Shown: piece after piece, positions 15,787-24,782 of the stretch
Layout of the letters: each line of letters opens with the position of its first letter
How positions within the stretch are numbered: the first letter of the stretch is position 1
Source: Ignavibacteria bacterium
GTDB lineage: Bacteria > Bacteroidota > Ignavibacteria > Kapaibacteriales > UBA4661
Direction: 5' to 3'
Length of the DNA stretch: 51,029 nucleotides
Assembly (NCBI GenBank): GCA_947459425.1
Contig: CANHDJ010000024.1
Location: 1 to 51,029 of the forward strand
The notes under the pieces: generated by a model
Told to the model about the DNA's origin: nothing
Seen by the model: the letters and a program-made list of their open reading frames with translations, nothing else
Database searches by the model: none
Made by a program: the position numbers and the translations under genes

Positions 15787-16992
15787 TTACAACACGCCCT
15801 TTGTGCTGGGAATCGCATTATTTCCCACATCGCGGCGTACAGCGATTTTCATAGCTTTGGCGACCGCTTTGAAGAGAGATTCTATTTTGTGATGCTCGTT
15901 CTCTGCTTCCGCACGGAGGTTGAGCGTACATTTGGCAGTATCGGTGAAGGATTTGAAAAAATGATAGAACATTTCCGTCGGAACATCGCCAATTTTTTCA
16001 CGGTGAAACGTTGCATTCCAGACCAGCCAATTTCGACCCGAAAAATCCAAAGCGGCATGAATACGCTGCTCCGTGAATGCCGCATCACCAAAGGAAACCT
16101 CGGCTTCGGCAAGCGCTTCGTCCATCGGCAGTAGGCAATAGCCGTAGCGCTCTATGCCGCGCTTATCGCCCAGCGCTTTCAAGAATGCCTCGCCCAGAGC
16201 CAATGCCGTATCTTCAATAGTGTGATGCTCGTCAATATGCAAATCGCCTTTCGTGTGAATCTGCATATCGCAGCCCGAATGACGCGCTAATTGGTCTAAC
16301 ATATGGTCAAAAAAGCCCAAACCCGTCTTCATATCAGCTTTTCCCGTGCCGTCAAGATTGAGATGAACGGTAATATCGGTTTCATTGGTGGTTCGGTGAA
16401 CTGTTGCCGTGCGTTTGGGGCGCTCTTGGGCGCGGAGAAAATCATCAATCTCTTGCCACGAGGAGGCTTCCAGCGCAATCGGCAGCCCTGCGGTTTCCGT
16501 GCTGTTCCGTATGGCAGCATGATTTTTCGATGTGGGCGATTGGAGTAAAATTGCCTTTGCACCTAGATTCTGTGCGAGTTGTGCGTCGGTCAGGCGGTCA
16601 CCGATAACGAAGGAATTAGCAAGGTCGTACTTGCCCTTTGCCGCGCCCGACAGGTACTCGCCAAACATTCCCGTCCCGGGCTTGCGGGTCGGCTGATTGT
16701 CGCGGGCAAAGGTGCGGTCAATAAGGATGGTATCGAATCGGACATCTTCGCTTTCCAATACCGACAACATCATATTTTGTGCGGGATAGAAGGTGCTTTC
16801 GGGATAGGAGTCCGTTCCCAAGCCATCTTGATTGGTTGCCATCACCCATTCGTAATCACATTCTTTGCGAATACGGGCAAGAGCGCTAATTGCGCCGGGC
16901 AGAAACACGAGTTTTTCGAGAGAATCAATCTGTTCATCGGGTGGTTCGGCGATAATGGTGCCGTCGCGGTCAATTATAAGCAAGCGTTTCAT
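15787..16992 (-). CDS. hisB: Bifunctional histidinol-phosphatase / imidazoleglycerol-phosphate dehydratase
   Basis: A 401-residue two-domain enzyme for two steps of histidine synthesis. The N-terminal HAD phosphatase (about 1-165) has IDRDGTI (Asp8, Asp10), [12 protein letters not shown] and [12 protein letters not shown]. The C-terminal dehydratase (about 205-401) has [17 protein letters not shown], the metal-binding [16 protein letters not shown], and [14 protein letters not shown] at the end. The Cys/His zinc ligands of the E. coli phosphatase loop are missing ([15 protein letters not shown] instead), a variant I recall from Bacteroidota HisB proteins. No other his genes are in the window. 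Convergent with the Exb/TonB operon. Confidence 0.95.
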   Translation of the reverse strand: MKRLLIIDRDGTIIAEPPDEQIDSLEKLVFLPGAISALARIRKECDYEWVMATNQDGLGTDSYPESTFYPAQNMMLSVLESEDVRFDTILIDRTFARDNQPTRKPGTGMFGEYLSGAAKGKYDLANSFVIGDRLTDAQLAQNLGAKAILLQSPTSKNHAAIRNSTETAGLPIALEASSWQEIDDFLRAQERPKRTATVHRTTNETDITVHLNLDGTGKADMKTGLGFFDHMLDQLARHSGCDMQIHTKGDLHIDEHHTIEDTALALGEAFLKALGDKRGIERYGYCLLPMDEALAEAEVSFGDAAFTEQRIHAALDFSGRNWLVWNATFHREKIGDVPTEMFYHFFKSFTDTAKCTLNLRAEAENEHHKIESLFKAVAKAMKIAVRRDVGNNAIPSTKGVL

Positions 16993-17026
16993 TGTGGAGG
17001 GAGGATGGTGAAATGAATATCACTGC

Positions 17027-17060
17027 AAAACCGCCGGACGGCGAAGAAGCCGCTCGACGG
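17027..17060 (-). terminator. Candidate terminator after the cyclophilin gene (GC-rich hairpin)
   Basis: On the minus strand CCGTCGAGCGGC, a 6-base loop and GCCGTCCGGCGG form an imperfect stem (9 of 12 pairs plus wobble), followed by TTTT. It lies between the cyclophilin gene and hisB. The top-strand 11-mer CCGCCGGACGG (17031-17041) recurs in a similar hairpin at 33025-33035. Confidence 0.45.
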
Positions 17061-17123
17061 AGCAATGCCTGACAATTGACAGCAAAAAACTTAGGATGCA
17101 CCAGAGATGGTCACATTATCAAA

Positions 17124-17819
17124 CTAGGTTTTCCGCGTAATACCGATAATCATAATCGGCGGCATCAGTGCTTGTCCGGCGGCGCGTGATTGTTGAATTT
17201 TTCGCACAATATCCATTCCTTTGATAACACGCCCAAATGCCGCAAAGCCCTGACCATCGGGGTTGCGTTTGCCGCCAAAGTTGAGTTGTGGTTGATCGCC
17301 GATGCAGATAAAAAACTCATATTGCGCCGTATTGGGTTCGTCGCGTGCCATCGAAAGCGTTCCGTCGAGGTGCTTCAATCCGCTTTGCCGCGTTGTTTCA
17401 ATCTCAATCGGCGGCAAGGCATATTGTGCATAAAGGCTGCCGATGGTGGCTTGAATGACCTCAATTTTAATGCTGTCCGGTTTGTCGGGTTGATTATCTT
17501 TTTTCACGGTGCGGTGAATTAAGCCGCCCGTGTAGTAGCCGCCCGTCACGTAACGCAGGAAATTTTCCACCGTTGCCGGAGCCGCCCGGCGATAGAGTTC
17601 CGCCTCGAAAACGCCAAGCGTAGTACGAATAGCAATCCGCACCGTCGCCGCCGTATCGGGGAGATTCGGGCGTATTGTCGCGGTTGTTGTGCCGGAGAGC
17701 GCTCCACTGCTACTGGTTGTTTGCGCCATCTGCACGGTCGGAATGAGCGTGAGCAAAAGCGACAAAAGACAAGCGTTTATGGGCTTGCTGGGGAGGAAAT
17801 GCAAAAGTGTATGCACCAC
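17124..17819 (-). CDS. Cyclophilin-type peptidyl-prolyl cis-trans isomerase, exported
   Basis: About 231 residues. A hydrophobic N-terminal segment (INACLLSLLLTLIPTVQMAQ) looks like a signal peptide, followed by a cyclophilin domain (about 60-230): VTGGYYTGGLIHRTV with the catalytic Arg region, GTLSMARDEPNTAQYEFFI, and GFAAFGRVIKGMDIVRKI. It catalyses proline isomerisation and probably assists folding in the periplasm. The frame is open up to an ATG at 17981, but a perfect -7 element (17861-17868, minus) implies a transcript start near 17854, so I place the start at one of two tandem GTG codons (17819 or 17816). This start is uncertain. Confidence 0.85.
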   Translation of the reverse strand: MVHTLLHFLPSKPINACLLSLLLTLIPTVQMAQTTSSSGALSGTTTATIRPNLPDTAATVRIAIRTTLGVFEAELYRRAAPATVENFLRYVTGGYYTGGLIHRTVKKDNQPDKPDSIKIEVIQATIGSLYAQYALPPIEIETTRQSGLKHLDGTLSMARDEPNTAQYEFFICIGDQPQLNFGGKRNPDGQGFAAFGRVIKGMDIVRKIQQSRAAGQALMPPIMIIGITRKT

Positions 17820-17860
17820 AACGGTAATGGCATTGGTAAAACAACGTAAAATTATTCCGT

Positions 17861-17868
17861 CAAATATA
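17861..17868 (-). promoter_or_regulatory. -7 promoter element for the cyclophilin gene
   Basis: The minus strand reads TATATTTG, a perfect TAnnTTTG. I see no good TTTG at the -33 distance. It supports a start downstream of about 17854. Confidence 0.45.
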
Positions 17869-18020
17869 CGGTTTTTGCCGTGTATTTTCGTCGGAGTTTC
17901 TCGAATTATTGCGCTCTTGCAATTTCTTTTTCTCGCCATTGCAACATTCTTGCTGTTTTTGCGTATCGGAAAGTTTTTCACTCCATTTTTTTTTCACACC
18001 TTGTTTTTAGGAGAATTTCT

Positions 18021-20486
18021 ATGAAGAAGTATCGCAACGCCTTGTTGCTGCTGGTCTTGACGCTTTGTCCTCTTCTCGCCTTTGCCCAGCCTCCCGCCGC
18101 ACCGCCCGCCGGAGCCGCCACACCGCCTCCGGGCGCGTTGAAGGCGTATAAAGATGTTATCACGGCTCAAGCGAAAAGTGATGACGGCTTGTTTACCGTG
18201 CATCGCATTGATGAAAAACTTTTTTATGAAATTCCCAATAAACTGCTCGGCAAAGAAATGCTTCTTGTGACACGCCAAGCAAAAACGCCATCAGTGGGCT
18301 ATGGCGGCGAGGAAACGAATGAGGAAGTTGTGCGCTGGGAACGCAAATACAACCGCATTTTGCTTCGCGCCGTGACCTATCTCAATGTTGCTGCCGATTC
18401 GTTACCGATTGCAAAAGCAGTGAAAAATGCAAATTTTGAGGAAATTATTGCCTCCTTCCCAATTCAAGCGCTCTCCAAGGATTCCAATGGCGTGGTGATT
18501 GACGTTACGCCGATGTTCACCACCGATATTGCGATTCTCACGCCGCCAAAGCCGGTGCGCGACGCAGCCCGCATTGGTGCTTTCGCCGCAGACCGCTCTT
18601 TTGTTGAGTATGCGCGGAGTTTTCCTGAAAATGTTGAAGTCGAAAATGTGGTGACGTATTCCGCCGAAGCAGCCCCGCAAAATCAGGGTTCGCGCACGAT
18701 GTCGTTTACGATGCACCATTCCATGATTAAACTTCCCGAAACCCCGATGCTGGCGCGTTATGCCGACCCACGTGTAGGCTGGTTTTCGCTGACACGCACC
18801 GATTACGGTATTCCGGCACAAAAGGCTGAACGCCGCTCCATTATTCGCCGTTGGCGTTTAGAGCCGAAGGACGAAGCCGCCTATTTTCGCGGTGAACTCG
18901 TCGAACCCAAAAAACCGATTACCTACTACATCGACCCCGCAACACCCGTACAATGGCGTGCTGCACTCAAAAAAGGTGTAGAAGCATGGAATGTTGCCTT
19001 TGAAGAAGCAGGGTTTAAAAATGCCATTCGCTGTATTGACCCGCCAACGCCAAAAGAAGATCCCGAATGGTCGCCGGAAGATGCTCGGTATTCGGTCATT
19101 CGTTATTACCCCTCGCCCGTTGAGAATGCCTACGGACCGAATGTTTTCGACCCACGCTCCGGCGAAATTATTGAATCCGATATTGGTTGGTTCCACAACG
19201 TAATGAATCTGCTCCGCGAGTGGTATTTTGTCCAAGCCGTCGCCGACCCGCGCTCCCATGCGATGCCGCTTCCCGATAGTTTGATGAGCGAACTCATTAC
19301 GTTTGTTTCCGCACACGAAGTTGGTCACACGCTTGGTTTCCCGCACAATATGAAGGCTTCCAATGCGTATCCTGTTGATTCGCTTCGCTCGAAAACCTTT
19401 ACGCAAAAATATGGCACTGCGCCAAGCATCATGGATTATGCCCGCTTTAACTACATTGCTCAACCCGGCGATGGTGCAGCGATGATGCCCAATGTTGGTC
19501 CTTACGATAAATTTGCCACAAAATGGGGCTATCGCTTAATCAAGGACGCAAAAACTTCAGATGACGAGGTTGCAACAACCCGTGCATGGGCAAAAGAAGC
19601 ACAAAAAGACAAAATGCTGCGTTTTGGTGCGCAGCAATTCGCTATCACCGATCCGCTTTCACAAACCGAAGATTTGGGCGACGACGCTATCAAAGCAACG
19701 ACCTACGGTTTGAAAAATCTTGAGCGCGTCATGGGCTATCTTCCTCAAGCCTCTGCCAAAGCGGGTGAGAATTTTGATGAATTGCGCGGACTGTATGAGG
19801 AAGTGCTTGGGCAATGGAACCGCGAAATGGGACACGTGGCAAATTATCCGGGCGGTGTGGATATTGTCTTGAAAGTCCTTGGCGACGAAGGCAATCAGTA
19901 TGAAGCACTGCCGCGTGAGCGCCAAAAAGCTGCCGTGCAGTTTTTGAGCGATAATGCGTGGAAAGCGCCAAAATTCATGCTCCGCGAAGACATTATTCGC
20001 AAAATTTATCCCAACGGCTCGGTAAAACAGCTTCAAGATGCTCAGGCACGGCTTGTGCGCACTGTTTTGAGCAATGACAAACTCTTGCGCCTTTTGGAAC
20101 AAGAGTCGTTGAGCGGCGCAAAAGCGTACTCCGTGCGCGAGTTGTTCGGCGATGTTGAAACAGCGATTTTCAGCGACGTAAAGCAAGCAAAACCGCAAAC
20201 CGACGATTATCGCCGCAATTTGCAACGTACCTTGGTGGACGAACTCGGTAAAAAACTTACGCCGCCGCCGCCGCCAGTTGTTCCGCCCGGATTTGAGGCG
20301 TTTCGTGGGCTGTTTGCTGTGCCGGATGTTTCCAACAGTGATGTTCGCGGACTTGCACGGATGCAGTTGGAAGGCTTGCGCGGGACGTGTTCTGCCGCCG
20401 CCGGAAAAGCTGCTGATGCCGTTACCAAAGCGCATTTGCGCGATTTGGCGGTCACGATTGATAATATTCTCGACCCGAAAAAATAA
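18021..20486 (+). CDS. Secreted zinc-dependent metalloprotease (DUF5117/DUF5118 type, metzincin-like)
   Basis: An 821-residue protein. The N-terminus is a signal peptide (MKKYRNALLLLVLTLCPLLA, ending AFAQ). The DUF5117-type region (about 90-330) precedes a metzincin-like catalytic core: SAHEVGHTLGFPHN carries the HExxHxxGxxH zinc site (about residues 431-441), followed by SIMDYARFNYIAQPGD with the Met-turn. The C-terminal third matches the family but has no catalytic motif I recognise. Members are common in Bacteroidota and presumably degrade proteins in the periplasm or outside. TTTAGGAG precedes the ATG. An upstream in-frame start at 17880 lies in the divergent control region and is unlikely. 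Confidence 0.88.
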   Translation: MKKYRNALLLLVLTLCPLLAFAQPPAAPPAGAATPPPGALKAYKDVITAQAKSDDGLFTVHRIDEKLFYEIPNKLLGKEMLLVTRQAKTPSVGYGGEETNEEVVRWERKYNRILLRAVTYLNVAADSLPIAKAVKNANFEEIIASFPIQALSKDSNGVVIDVTPMFTTDIAILTPPKPVRDAARIGAFAADRSFVEYARSFPENVEVENVVTYSAEAAPQNQGSRTMSFTMHHSMIKLPETPMLARYADPRVGWFSLTRTDYGIPAQKAERRSIIRRWRLEPKDEAAYFRGELVEPKKPITYYIDPATPVQWRAALKKGVEAWNVAFEEAGFKNAIRCIDPPTPKEDPEWSPEDARYSVIRYYPSPVENAYGPNVFDPRSGEIIESDIGWFHNVMNLLREWYFVQAVADPRSHAMPLPDSLMSELITFVSAHEVGHTLGFPHNMKASNAYPVDSLRSKTFTQKYGTAPSIMDYARFNYIAQPGDGAAMMPNVGPYDKFATKWGYRLIKDAKTSDDEVATTRAWAKEAQKDKMLRFGAQQFAITDPLSQTEDLGDDAIKATTYGLKNLERVMGYLPQASAKAGENFDELRGLYEEVLGQWNREMGHVANYPGGVDIVLKVLGDEGNQYEALPRERQKAAVQFLSDNAWKAPKFMLREDIIRKIYPNGSVKQLQDAQARLVRTVLSNDKLLRLLEQESLSGAKAYSVRELFGDVETAIFSDVKQAKPQTDDYRRNLQRTLVDELGKKLTPPPPPVVPPGFEAFRGLFAVPDVSNSDVRGLARMQLEGLRGTCSAAAGKAADAVTKAHLRDLAVTIDNILDPKK

Positions 20487-20510
20487 GGCTTCGGAGATTG
20501 GTTAAATAAT

Positions 20511-20552
20511 AAGGGCGATACTTTTTGAAAAAGTATCGCCCTTGTTTTTTTT
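20511..20552 (+). terminator. Strong terminator between the metalloprotease and the XRE regulator
   Basis: AAGGGCGATACTTTTT (20511-20526) and AAAAAGTATCGCCCTT (20528-20543) form a perfect stem, followed by GTTTTTTTT. The two flanking genes converge. The opposite strand has only a mixed AT tail (ATTATTTAAC), so it may be partly bidirectional. Confidence 0.88.
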
Positions 20553-20561
20553 CGTGGTTTT

Positions 20562-22106
20562 TTACTTGCCGCCACCTGATAGAATCTTCTGCAAACTCGC
20601 TTCGCGGACACGCTGGCGTTCATTTTTCATGTAGAGTGTTGGCGGACCTACGCGGTCGCGGCAAATATCGTCGCGCAAGCCGCAGCGCTCACAGGTTTCG
20701 TTGACGTGAATCCGCTCAATACTTGGATCATTCCAAAATTTTACGGTTTCTTTGAAGGCATCGTTCATCAGAAAACCAATCGAAACGCTAGAATGGAAGA
20801 GGGGTTTGAGGGCAAAGCGCCGTGCCACCGTTATGACAAAATATTCGATATTACTTTCAACAAAATGTGGACGCTGCACGACAACAAGCGGTGTTGTGGG
20901 GTCGCGCTCGGCGAGTTCGCTTTGTTCACGTTTCAAAATAGCGATGGGCAGCCAGCGACGGCAGTAATGCTCGTTCAAATCTAGTCCGTAGGGCGCGAAG
21001 ACCTGCGACATATTCAAAAACTTCGTCAGTTTCATGTTGCCTGTGCTGGTGCGATGGCTAAAGCGGAGAAAGTGCATTTCTTCTAAGCCGAAAAATTTGG
21101 GCAGGAGTTCGGTCATGCGATAGAGCAGCATTTCCGGCGTGACGGCGTATTTATCCAGCATTGTGATAAGCGCAGAACCATCCCAAGCCTTTTTTTGGAA
21201 TAATTTTGTCAAATCTTTGACCATCGAATGGCGATTCATCAAAAGCGCACCGGAGAAATAGGAGGCTTTGAAATTATTCAAGACCTGTTCAAACGATTCC
21301 ACCTTGAGCCACGATGAGGTAAGCGCCCGCTCGCGGATATGCAAATAGCTGTACCCCAGTTCGCGCCCGTAAATAAAGGCTTTTTGGCGATCAATTAAAT
21401 CCTTGTTCAAGAGAAGGCGCGGCTTTGCGTGTGGCAATGGTGTGTGTTTGCCTGTTTTGGACGGTACGAATATTGTGCGAAATTTTTGGAGTTCAGGATG
21501 ATTCGCCAGCGTTTCTTCGTCAATCTCGTAGTTATACTTTTGAATAAGCGCTTTTTTCACAACTTCGGTGGGCATAGGAATTTTCGCCTTCCATTGCATA
21601 TCCGCCACAAAGCGGTCTGCGGCTTCTTCCAAATCCTCAAAATAATTATGGTGCATTTTTTGGTAGGAACGGAGCGCCGCCAAAATAAACTGCTCCACGC
21701 TCATATCGTAGCCGCGAATAATTTCCAAAAATGTCTTCAAGAGCGCACCAGCTTTGGCGGGCGAGGCAGAAAATAAATCCATGATGTCCTGCTGTTCGAT
21801 ACCAAAAAGCTGAAAAGGAAACTCTCGGAGCATGGGTGAATTGAGAATTGCGGTGAGCGGGTCAAGCGTTTCGTCCATTTTGAGCGTTACGAGTTCGTCA
21901 AACGTCGTTCCCAACGCCTTTGCTAACGCGATAATCTTTTCCGGCTTCGGATATTTTTTCCCTTTTTCGATTTCGCTCAAGTACGAAATGGACAAATCCG
22001 TCTGCTCGGATAACTCTTTGAGTGAAAAATCTTTTTCCGTGCGGAGCTGCTTGAGTTTGATGCCCAAAATAATGCGTAAATTTTCACCATTCATGCTCAT
22101 AAACAC
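20562..22106 (-). CDS. XRE-family regulator of the ScfR / RamB-PrpR (short-chain fatty acyl-CoA) type
   Basis: A 514-residue cytoplasmic regulator. An N-terminal HTH of the XRE type (about 10-70: IKLKQLRTEKDFSLKELSEQ then LSISYLSEIEKGKKYP) is followed by a long region with an ImmA/IrrE-like part (about 230-300) and a C-terminal DUF2083-like domain with clustered cysteines (CERCGLRDDIC, Cys472, 475, 482). RamB and PrpR of actinobacteria share this layout, bind acyl-CoA and control acetate/propionate metabolism; PrpR also holds an Fe-S cluster. No methylcitrate or glyoxylate genes are nearby, so the target is unknown. The region in front carries a promoter overlaid with repeated GCGAA/TTCGC sites, suggesting autoregulation. 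Confidence 0.82.
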   Translation of the reverse strand: MFMSMNGENLRIILGIKLKQLRTEKDFSLKELSEQTDLSISYLSEIEKGKKYPKPEKIIALAKALGTTFDELVTLKMDETLDPLTAILNSPMLREFPFQLFGIEQQDIMDLFSASPAKAGALLKTFLEIIRGYDMSVEQFILAALRSYQKMHHNYFEDLEEAADRFVADMQWKAKIPMPTEVVKKALIQKYNYEIDEETLANHPELQKFRTIFVPSKTGKHTPLPHAKPRLLLNKDLIDRQKAFIYGRELGYSYLHIRERALTSSWLKVESFEQVLNNFKASYFSGALLMNRHSMVKDLTKLFQKKAWDGSALITMLDKYAVTPEMLLYRMTELLPKFFGLEEMHFLRFSHRTSTGNMKLTKFLNMSQVFAPYGLDLNEHYCRRWLPIAILKREQSELAERDPTTPLVVVQRPHFVESNIEYFVITVARRFALKPLFHSSVSIGFLMNDAFKETVKFWNDPSIERIHVNETCERCGLRDDICRDRVGPPTLYMKNERQRVREASLQKILSGGGK

Positions 22107-22156
22107 TGTGTCTGTAAAGGTGTAACAAGGAAAATACTCGTCAAATCATTGCAAAA

Positions 22157-22190
22157 CGAAGATACATACTTTTTCGCTTTTAGCGAAACA
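22157..22190 (-). promoter_or_regulatory. Promoter of the XRE regulator
   Basis: On the minus strand TGTTTCG (about 22184-22190), a spacer of about 19 bases and TATCTTCG (22157-22164) fit the Bacteroidota promoter moderately. A TTTCGC-N5-GCGAAA palindrome (22172-22188) fills the spacer. The transcript would start near 22150, 44 bases before the ATG. Confidence 0.5.
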
Positions 22191-22271
22191 GTATTTCGAT
22201 TTGCGCGAATATTTTTCTTGGGCGAAAATTCGCTTTTTAGTGTTTTCACGCTTTTGCGAGTTTTTGCGAAA
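22172..22271. promoter_or_regulatory. Array of GCGAA/TTCGC operator-like sites
   Basis: Within 100 bases: TTTCGC-N5-GCGAAA (22172-22188), TTTCG..CGCGAAT (22194-22210), GCGAA-AA-TTCGC (22222-22233), TTTTGCGA (22252-22259) and TTTTTGCGAAA (22261-22271). The spacing and repetition suggest several sites for one DNA-binding dimer, most likely the XRE regulator encoded next to it. The remainder of the 380-base gap up to rnc (22272-22486) shows nothing else recognisable. Confidence 0.55.
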
Positions 22272-22486
22272 TATTGTGAACTTCGTTTGCACTCCAAGTA
22301 TTTGCCGCCATATTATCGTGCTTTGCTGGTAGATGTATGCGTTGTGGTCGAGATTTTGTAAATTGCCTTTTCGCTATCTACGTCACGCGCCCTATTTTGC
22401 GTCTCGTGTTTGAGCCATTAGACCACAAGCATTACCCGCTAATCCACTCAATGCTTGTCTTCCGGCGGCTCACCATCTCATGTTCT

Positions 22487-23356
22487 ATGAATCTCAACGT
22501 TAATCTCTCGCTCAATAGTTTTATACAGCAGTTGCACAGCAAAATTGTAAAATTGGCAGCGCTGCCCAGTAAATTCCTGCGTTCCAGCATTCTGGACGAT
22601 TCGATGTTCCCGACGGTCGGCTTTCTGACACCAGAAAAAGTGCGCGAATTAGAAAAAGTGCTGAATGTGCCGATTATCACGGTGTCGTATTTTGAACAAG
22701 CATTCACGCACCGTTCGTACTTGCAAATCCTCCAAAACCCTCATGTTTACTCGAATGAACGCTTAGAGTTCTTTGGCGATGCCATTTTGAGTTCTGTTAT
22801 TGCCGAATACCTCTTTTACTTGCGCTCCGACGTTCAAGAAGGCGAATTAACAAAGATGCGCTCGTGGTTGGTGAATAAAAAGTCACTGGCTTACTGCGCA
22901 CGGAAGCTACGTTTGCACGAATTTATCATGGTCAGCCTGAGTGCCAAACACTCCTTGCAGCAAGGCAATGACTCCATTCTCGCCGATGCCCTGGAAGCGA
23001 TTATTGCCGCGATTTACCTTGATTCCGGTGCTGATGCTGCGAAAGAATTTATCATCCGTTCGGTGCTGCTGCACGTGATGAACGAAGGTTCACTCATGCG
23101 CGACACGAATTTTAAGAGTATTCTGCTCGAACATTCGCAGTCCGTCGGTACGGGTGTTCCAAAGTATGTTGTTATTAGCGCACAGGGACCAGACCATCAC
23201 AAGGATTTCGCAATGGAAGTGCTGATAAATGGCGTAGTTGTTGGGCGTGGCAATGGGCGCAATAAGAAAGATGCAGAGCAGAGCGCCGCGCAAGATGCCG
23301 TTGAAAATATTGCCAATGGGAGTATTACACTTGCTATTGCTAACGTGGATAGGTAG
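22487..23356 (+). CDS. rnc: Ribonuclease III
   Basis: A 289-residue endonuclease specific for double-stranded RNA, used in rRNA and mRNA processing. The catalytic domain contains AFTHRSYLQ and the signature NERLEFFGDA (90-99, usually NERLEFLGDA), later DALEAIIAAIYLDSG with the second metal-binding acidic group. A double-stranded RNA-binding domain (about 205-282) ends in KKDAEQSAAQDAVE. The N-terminal ~45 residues before the catalytic core are longer than in E. coli. The start is uncertain: ATG 22487 is chosen; in-frame ATGs at 22451 and 22337 also exist, none with a Shine-Dalgarno. Convergent with the kinase gene 43 bases downstream. Confidence 0.93.
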   Translation: MNLNVNLSLNSFIQQLHSKIVKLAALPSKFLRSSILDDSMFPTVGFLTPEKVRELEKVLNVPIITVSYFEQAFTHRSYLQILQNPHVYSNERLEFFGDAILSSVIAEYLFYLRSDVQEGELTKMRSWLVNKKSLAYCARKLRLHEFIMVSLSAKHSLQQGNDSILADALEAIIAAIYLDSGADAAKEFIIRSVLLHVMNEGSLMRDTNFKSILLEHSQSVGTGVPKYVVISAQGPDHHKDFAMEVLINGVVVGRGNGRNKKDAEQSAAQDAVENIANGSITLAIANVDR

Positions 23357-23399
23357 TTGGTAGGATTGTGAAAATGACAATAATGCTTCGCAGGAGCGC

Positions 23400-24593
23400 T
23401 CAATATTTCCCTGTCTGGGAATACTGCCGCCCGATGTACTTCCTTTCAACGTCTGTACTCATGCGCTGGAGAGGAATCGTGATGCGGATCTGTGTACCAC
23501 TATTGAGGGTAGTGCTGGAATAGCTTTTGACGCTAAAATGCCCCTCCGCGCCGTACAACTGTGCAATACGCGCACGAGTATTGCCCAGACCAATTCCTTC
23601 CTGAAACTCAACGCCATCAAAACCAGAGCCGGTGTCGCGCACTTCGATTGTCAGCGAATGACGATCATCTTGCCACGCTCGCACTGTAATTACGCCGTGT
23701 CCAAGGTACTCCGCCGAAAAACCATGCTGAACAGCGTTCTCCACAAGCGGTTGCAAAAGCATATTTGGCACGGCGGCATCCAAGAGGTCTGGCGGAATTG
23801 CAAACTCAGCACTAATGCGGTCTTGAAAGCGGAGTGTTTCGATTTCCAAATAACACCGTACAAACTCAAATTCCTCACCAAGCGTGACAAATGGCGTATT
23901 CCCATTGTGTAAGGTCATACGGAGAAAGTCGCCAAGCCGTGCAATCATGGTGTCTGCAAGTTCGACATCTTTGTAGAGCAGCGTCGAAATAGAATTAAGC
24001 GTATTGAACAAAAAGTGCGGATGGAGTTGTGCTTTCAGAGCGTCCAATCGTGCATTGGAAAGTTGCGCTTCAAGCCGAGAGGCGCGTAGTTCCTGCTCGT
24101 GGTAACGGCGCGACACTCCCCGTGCATAAACGCCCGCAACAATCAACCAATAAAAACCGAAGGAAAGGAAAAATCCCGATAGCGTCGCCAAGAAGCGAAG
24201 TATCATCCACCATAACGTATGGGTGTGAAAGTTTTGAATCGTTTCTGAATGACCAAGCAGATAAGCGATATTGCGCATAAAAACGAAGTGCGCAATCGGA
24301 ACGAAGGCACTGGCAAAACAATGGACGGCAACCGCACGGAATGAGATTTGGCGAGCTTCCAAGCGATAATTTTTGGCAAGCCGCACAATCAATGGCACAA
24401 AGATAATCCAGCTATTCCACCGCACCAGGTGAATCAACAATACATCAAACCAAGGAAATATGCCTTGATGAGCAAAAAAACTGTGTTCCCACCCAAGAAT
24501 CAACGTATAGATAACGGCAAAACTATTCAACGCAAGCAGCAAGGCTAACCAGTGTAGCCAAGGGGAAGAATACTGTTGCAAATGGTTGTTCAT
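23400..24593 (-). CDS. LytS/YehU-type sensor histidine kinase (orphan)
   Basis: A 397-residue membrane kinase. Four hydrophobic segments (about 15-35, 48-70, 85-110, 125-155) are followed by a helical linker, a His_kinase domain with LKAQLHPHFLFNTLNS (the phospho-accepting His lies in HPHF) and an ATPase domain with LQPLVENAVQHGF (N box) and RDTGSGFDG / GIGLGNTRARI (G boxes). Such kinases signal to LytTR regulators. None is adjacent; the orphan LytTR regulator at 2444-3286 is a possible partner. ATG 24635 (14 residues longer) is an alternative start. Divergent from the BNR protein gene, with facing promoters in between. Confidence 0.9.
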   Translation of the reverse strand: MNNHLQQYSSPWLHWLALLLALNSFAVIYTLILGWEHSFFAHQGIFPWFDVLLIHLVRWNSWIIFVPLIVRLAKNYRLEARQISFRAVAVHCFASAFVPIAHFVFMRNIAYLLGHSETIQNFHTHTLWWMILRFLATLSGFFLSFGFYWLIVAGVYARGVSRRYHEQELRASRLEAQLSNARLDALKAQLHPHFLFNTLNSISTLLYKDVELADTMIARLGDFLRMTLHNGNTPFVTLGEEFEFVRCYLEIETLRFQDRISAEFAIPPDLLDAAVPNMLLQPLVENAVQHGFSAEYLGHGVITVRAWQDDRHSLTIEVRDTGSGFDGVEFQEGIGLGNTRARIAQLYGAEGHFSVKSYSSTTLNSGTQIRITIPLQRMSTDVERKYIGRQYSQTGKY

Positions 24594-24667
24594 TGCTTGC
24601 TTCGTGCGGAATAAAAATACTGCACTGCTCTTCATCCAAAGCTTCTTGGGGATGGAAGTAAGTACGG

Positions 24668-24677
24668 CGAAAATATA
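24668..24677 (-). promoter_or_regulatory. -7 promoter element for the orphan kinase
   Basis: The minus strand reads TATATTTTCG, near the TAnnTTTG consensus; the -33 region is weak. Faces the plus-strand promoter at 24712-24742. Confidence 0.4.
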
Positions 24678-24711
24678 CGGAATTTTTCTGAGCGATAAAA
24701 CAGCGTAAGAA

Positions 24712-24742
24712 CTTGCTTTTGAGCGGAAAAATTCTATCTTGA
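24712..24742 (+). promoter_or_regulatory. Candidate promoter of the first BNR protein gene
   Basis: CTTG (24712-24715), a 19-base spacer and TATCTTGA (24735-24742), a fair match to the Bacteroidota consensus. The ATG follows 41 bases later. Confidence 0.42.
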
Positions 24743-24782
24743 GGGTTTGATATTCCTTCTTGTTCCATTTCGCTGCCGTGAT

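Noticed and set aside
15724..16134. 136-residue plus-strand frame
   Set aside because: Antisense of the conserved dehydratase domain of hisB and starts in the operon terminator.
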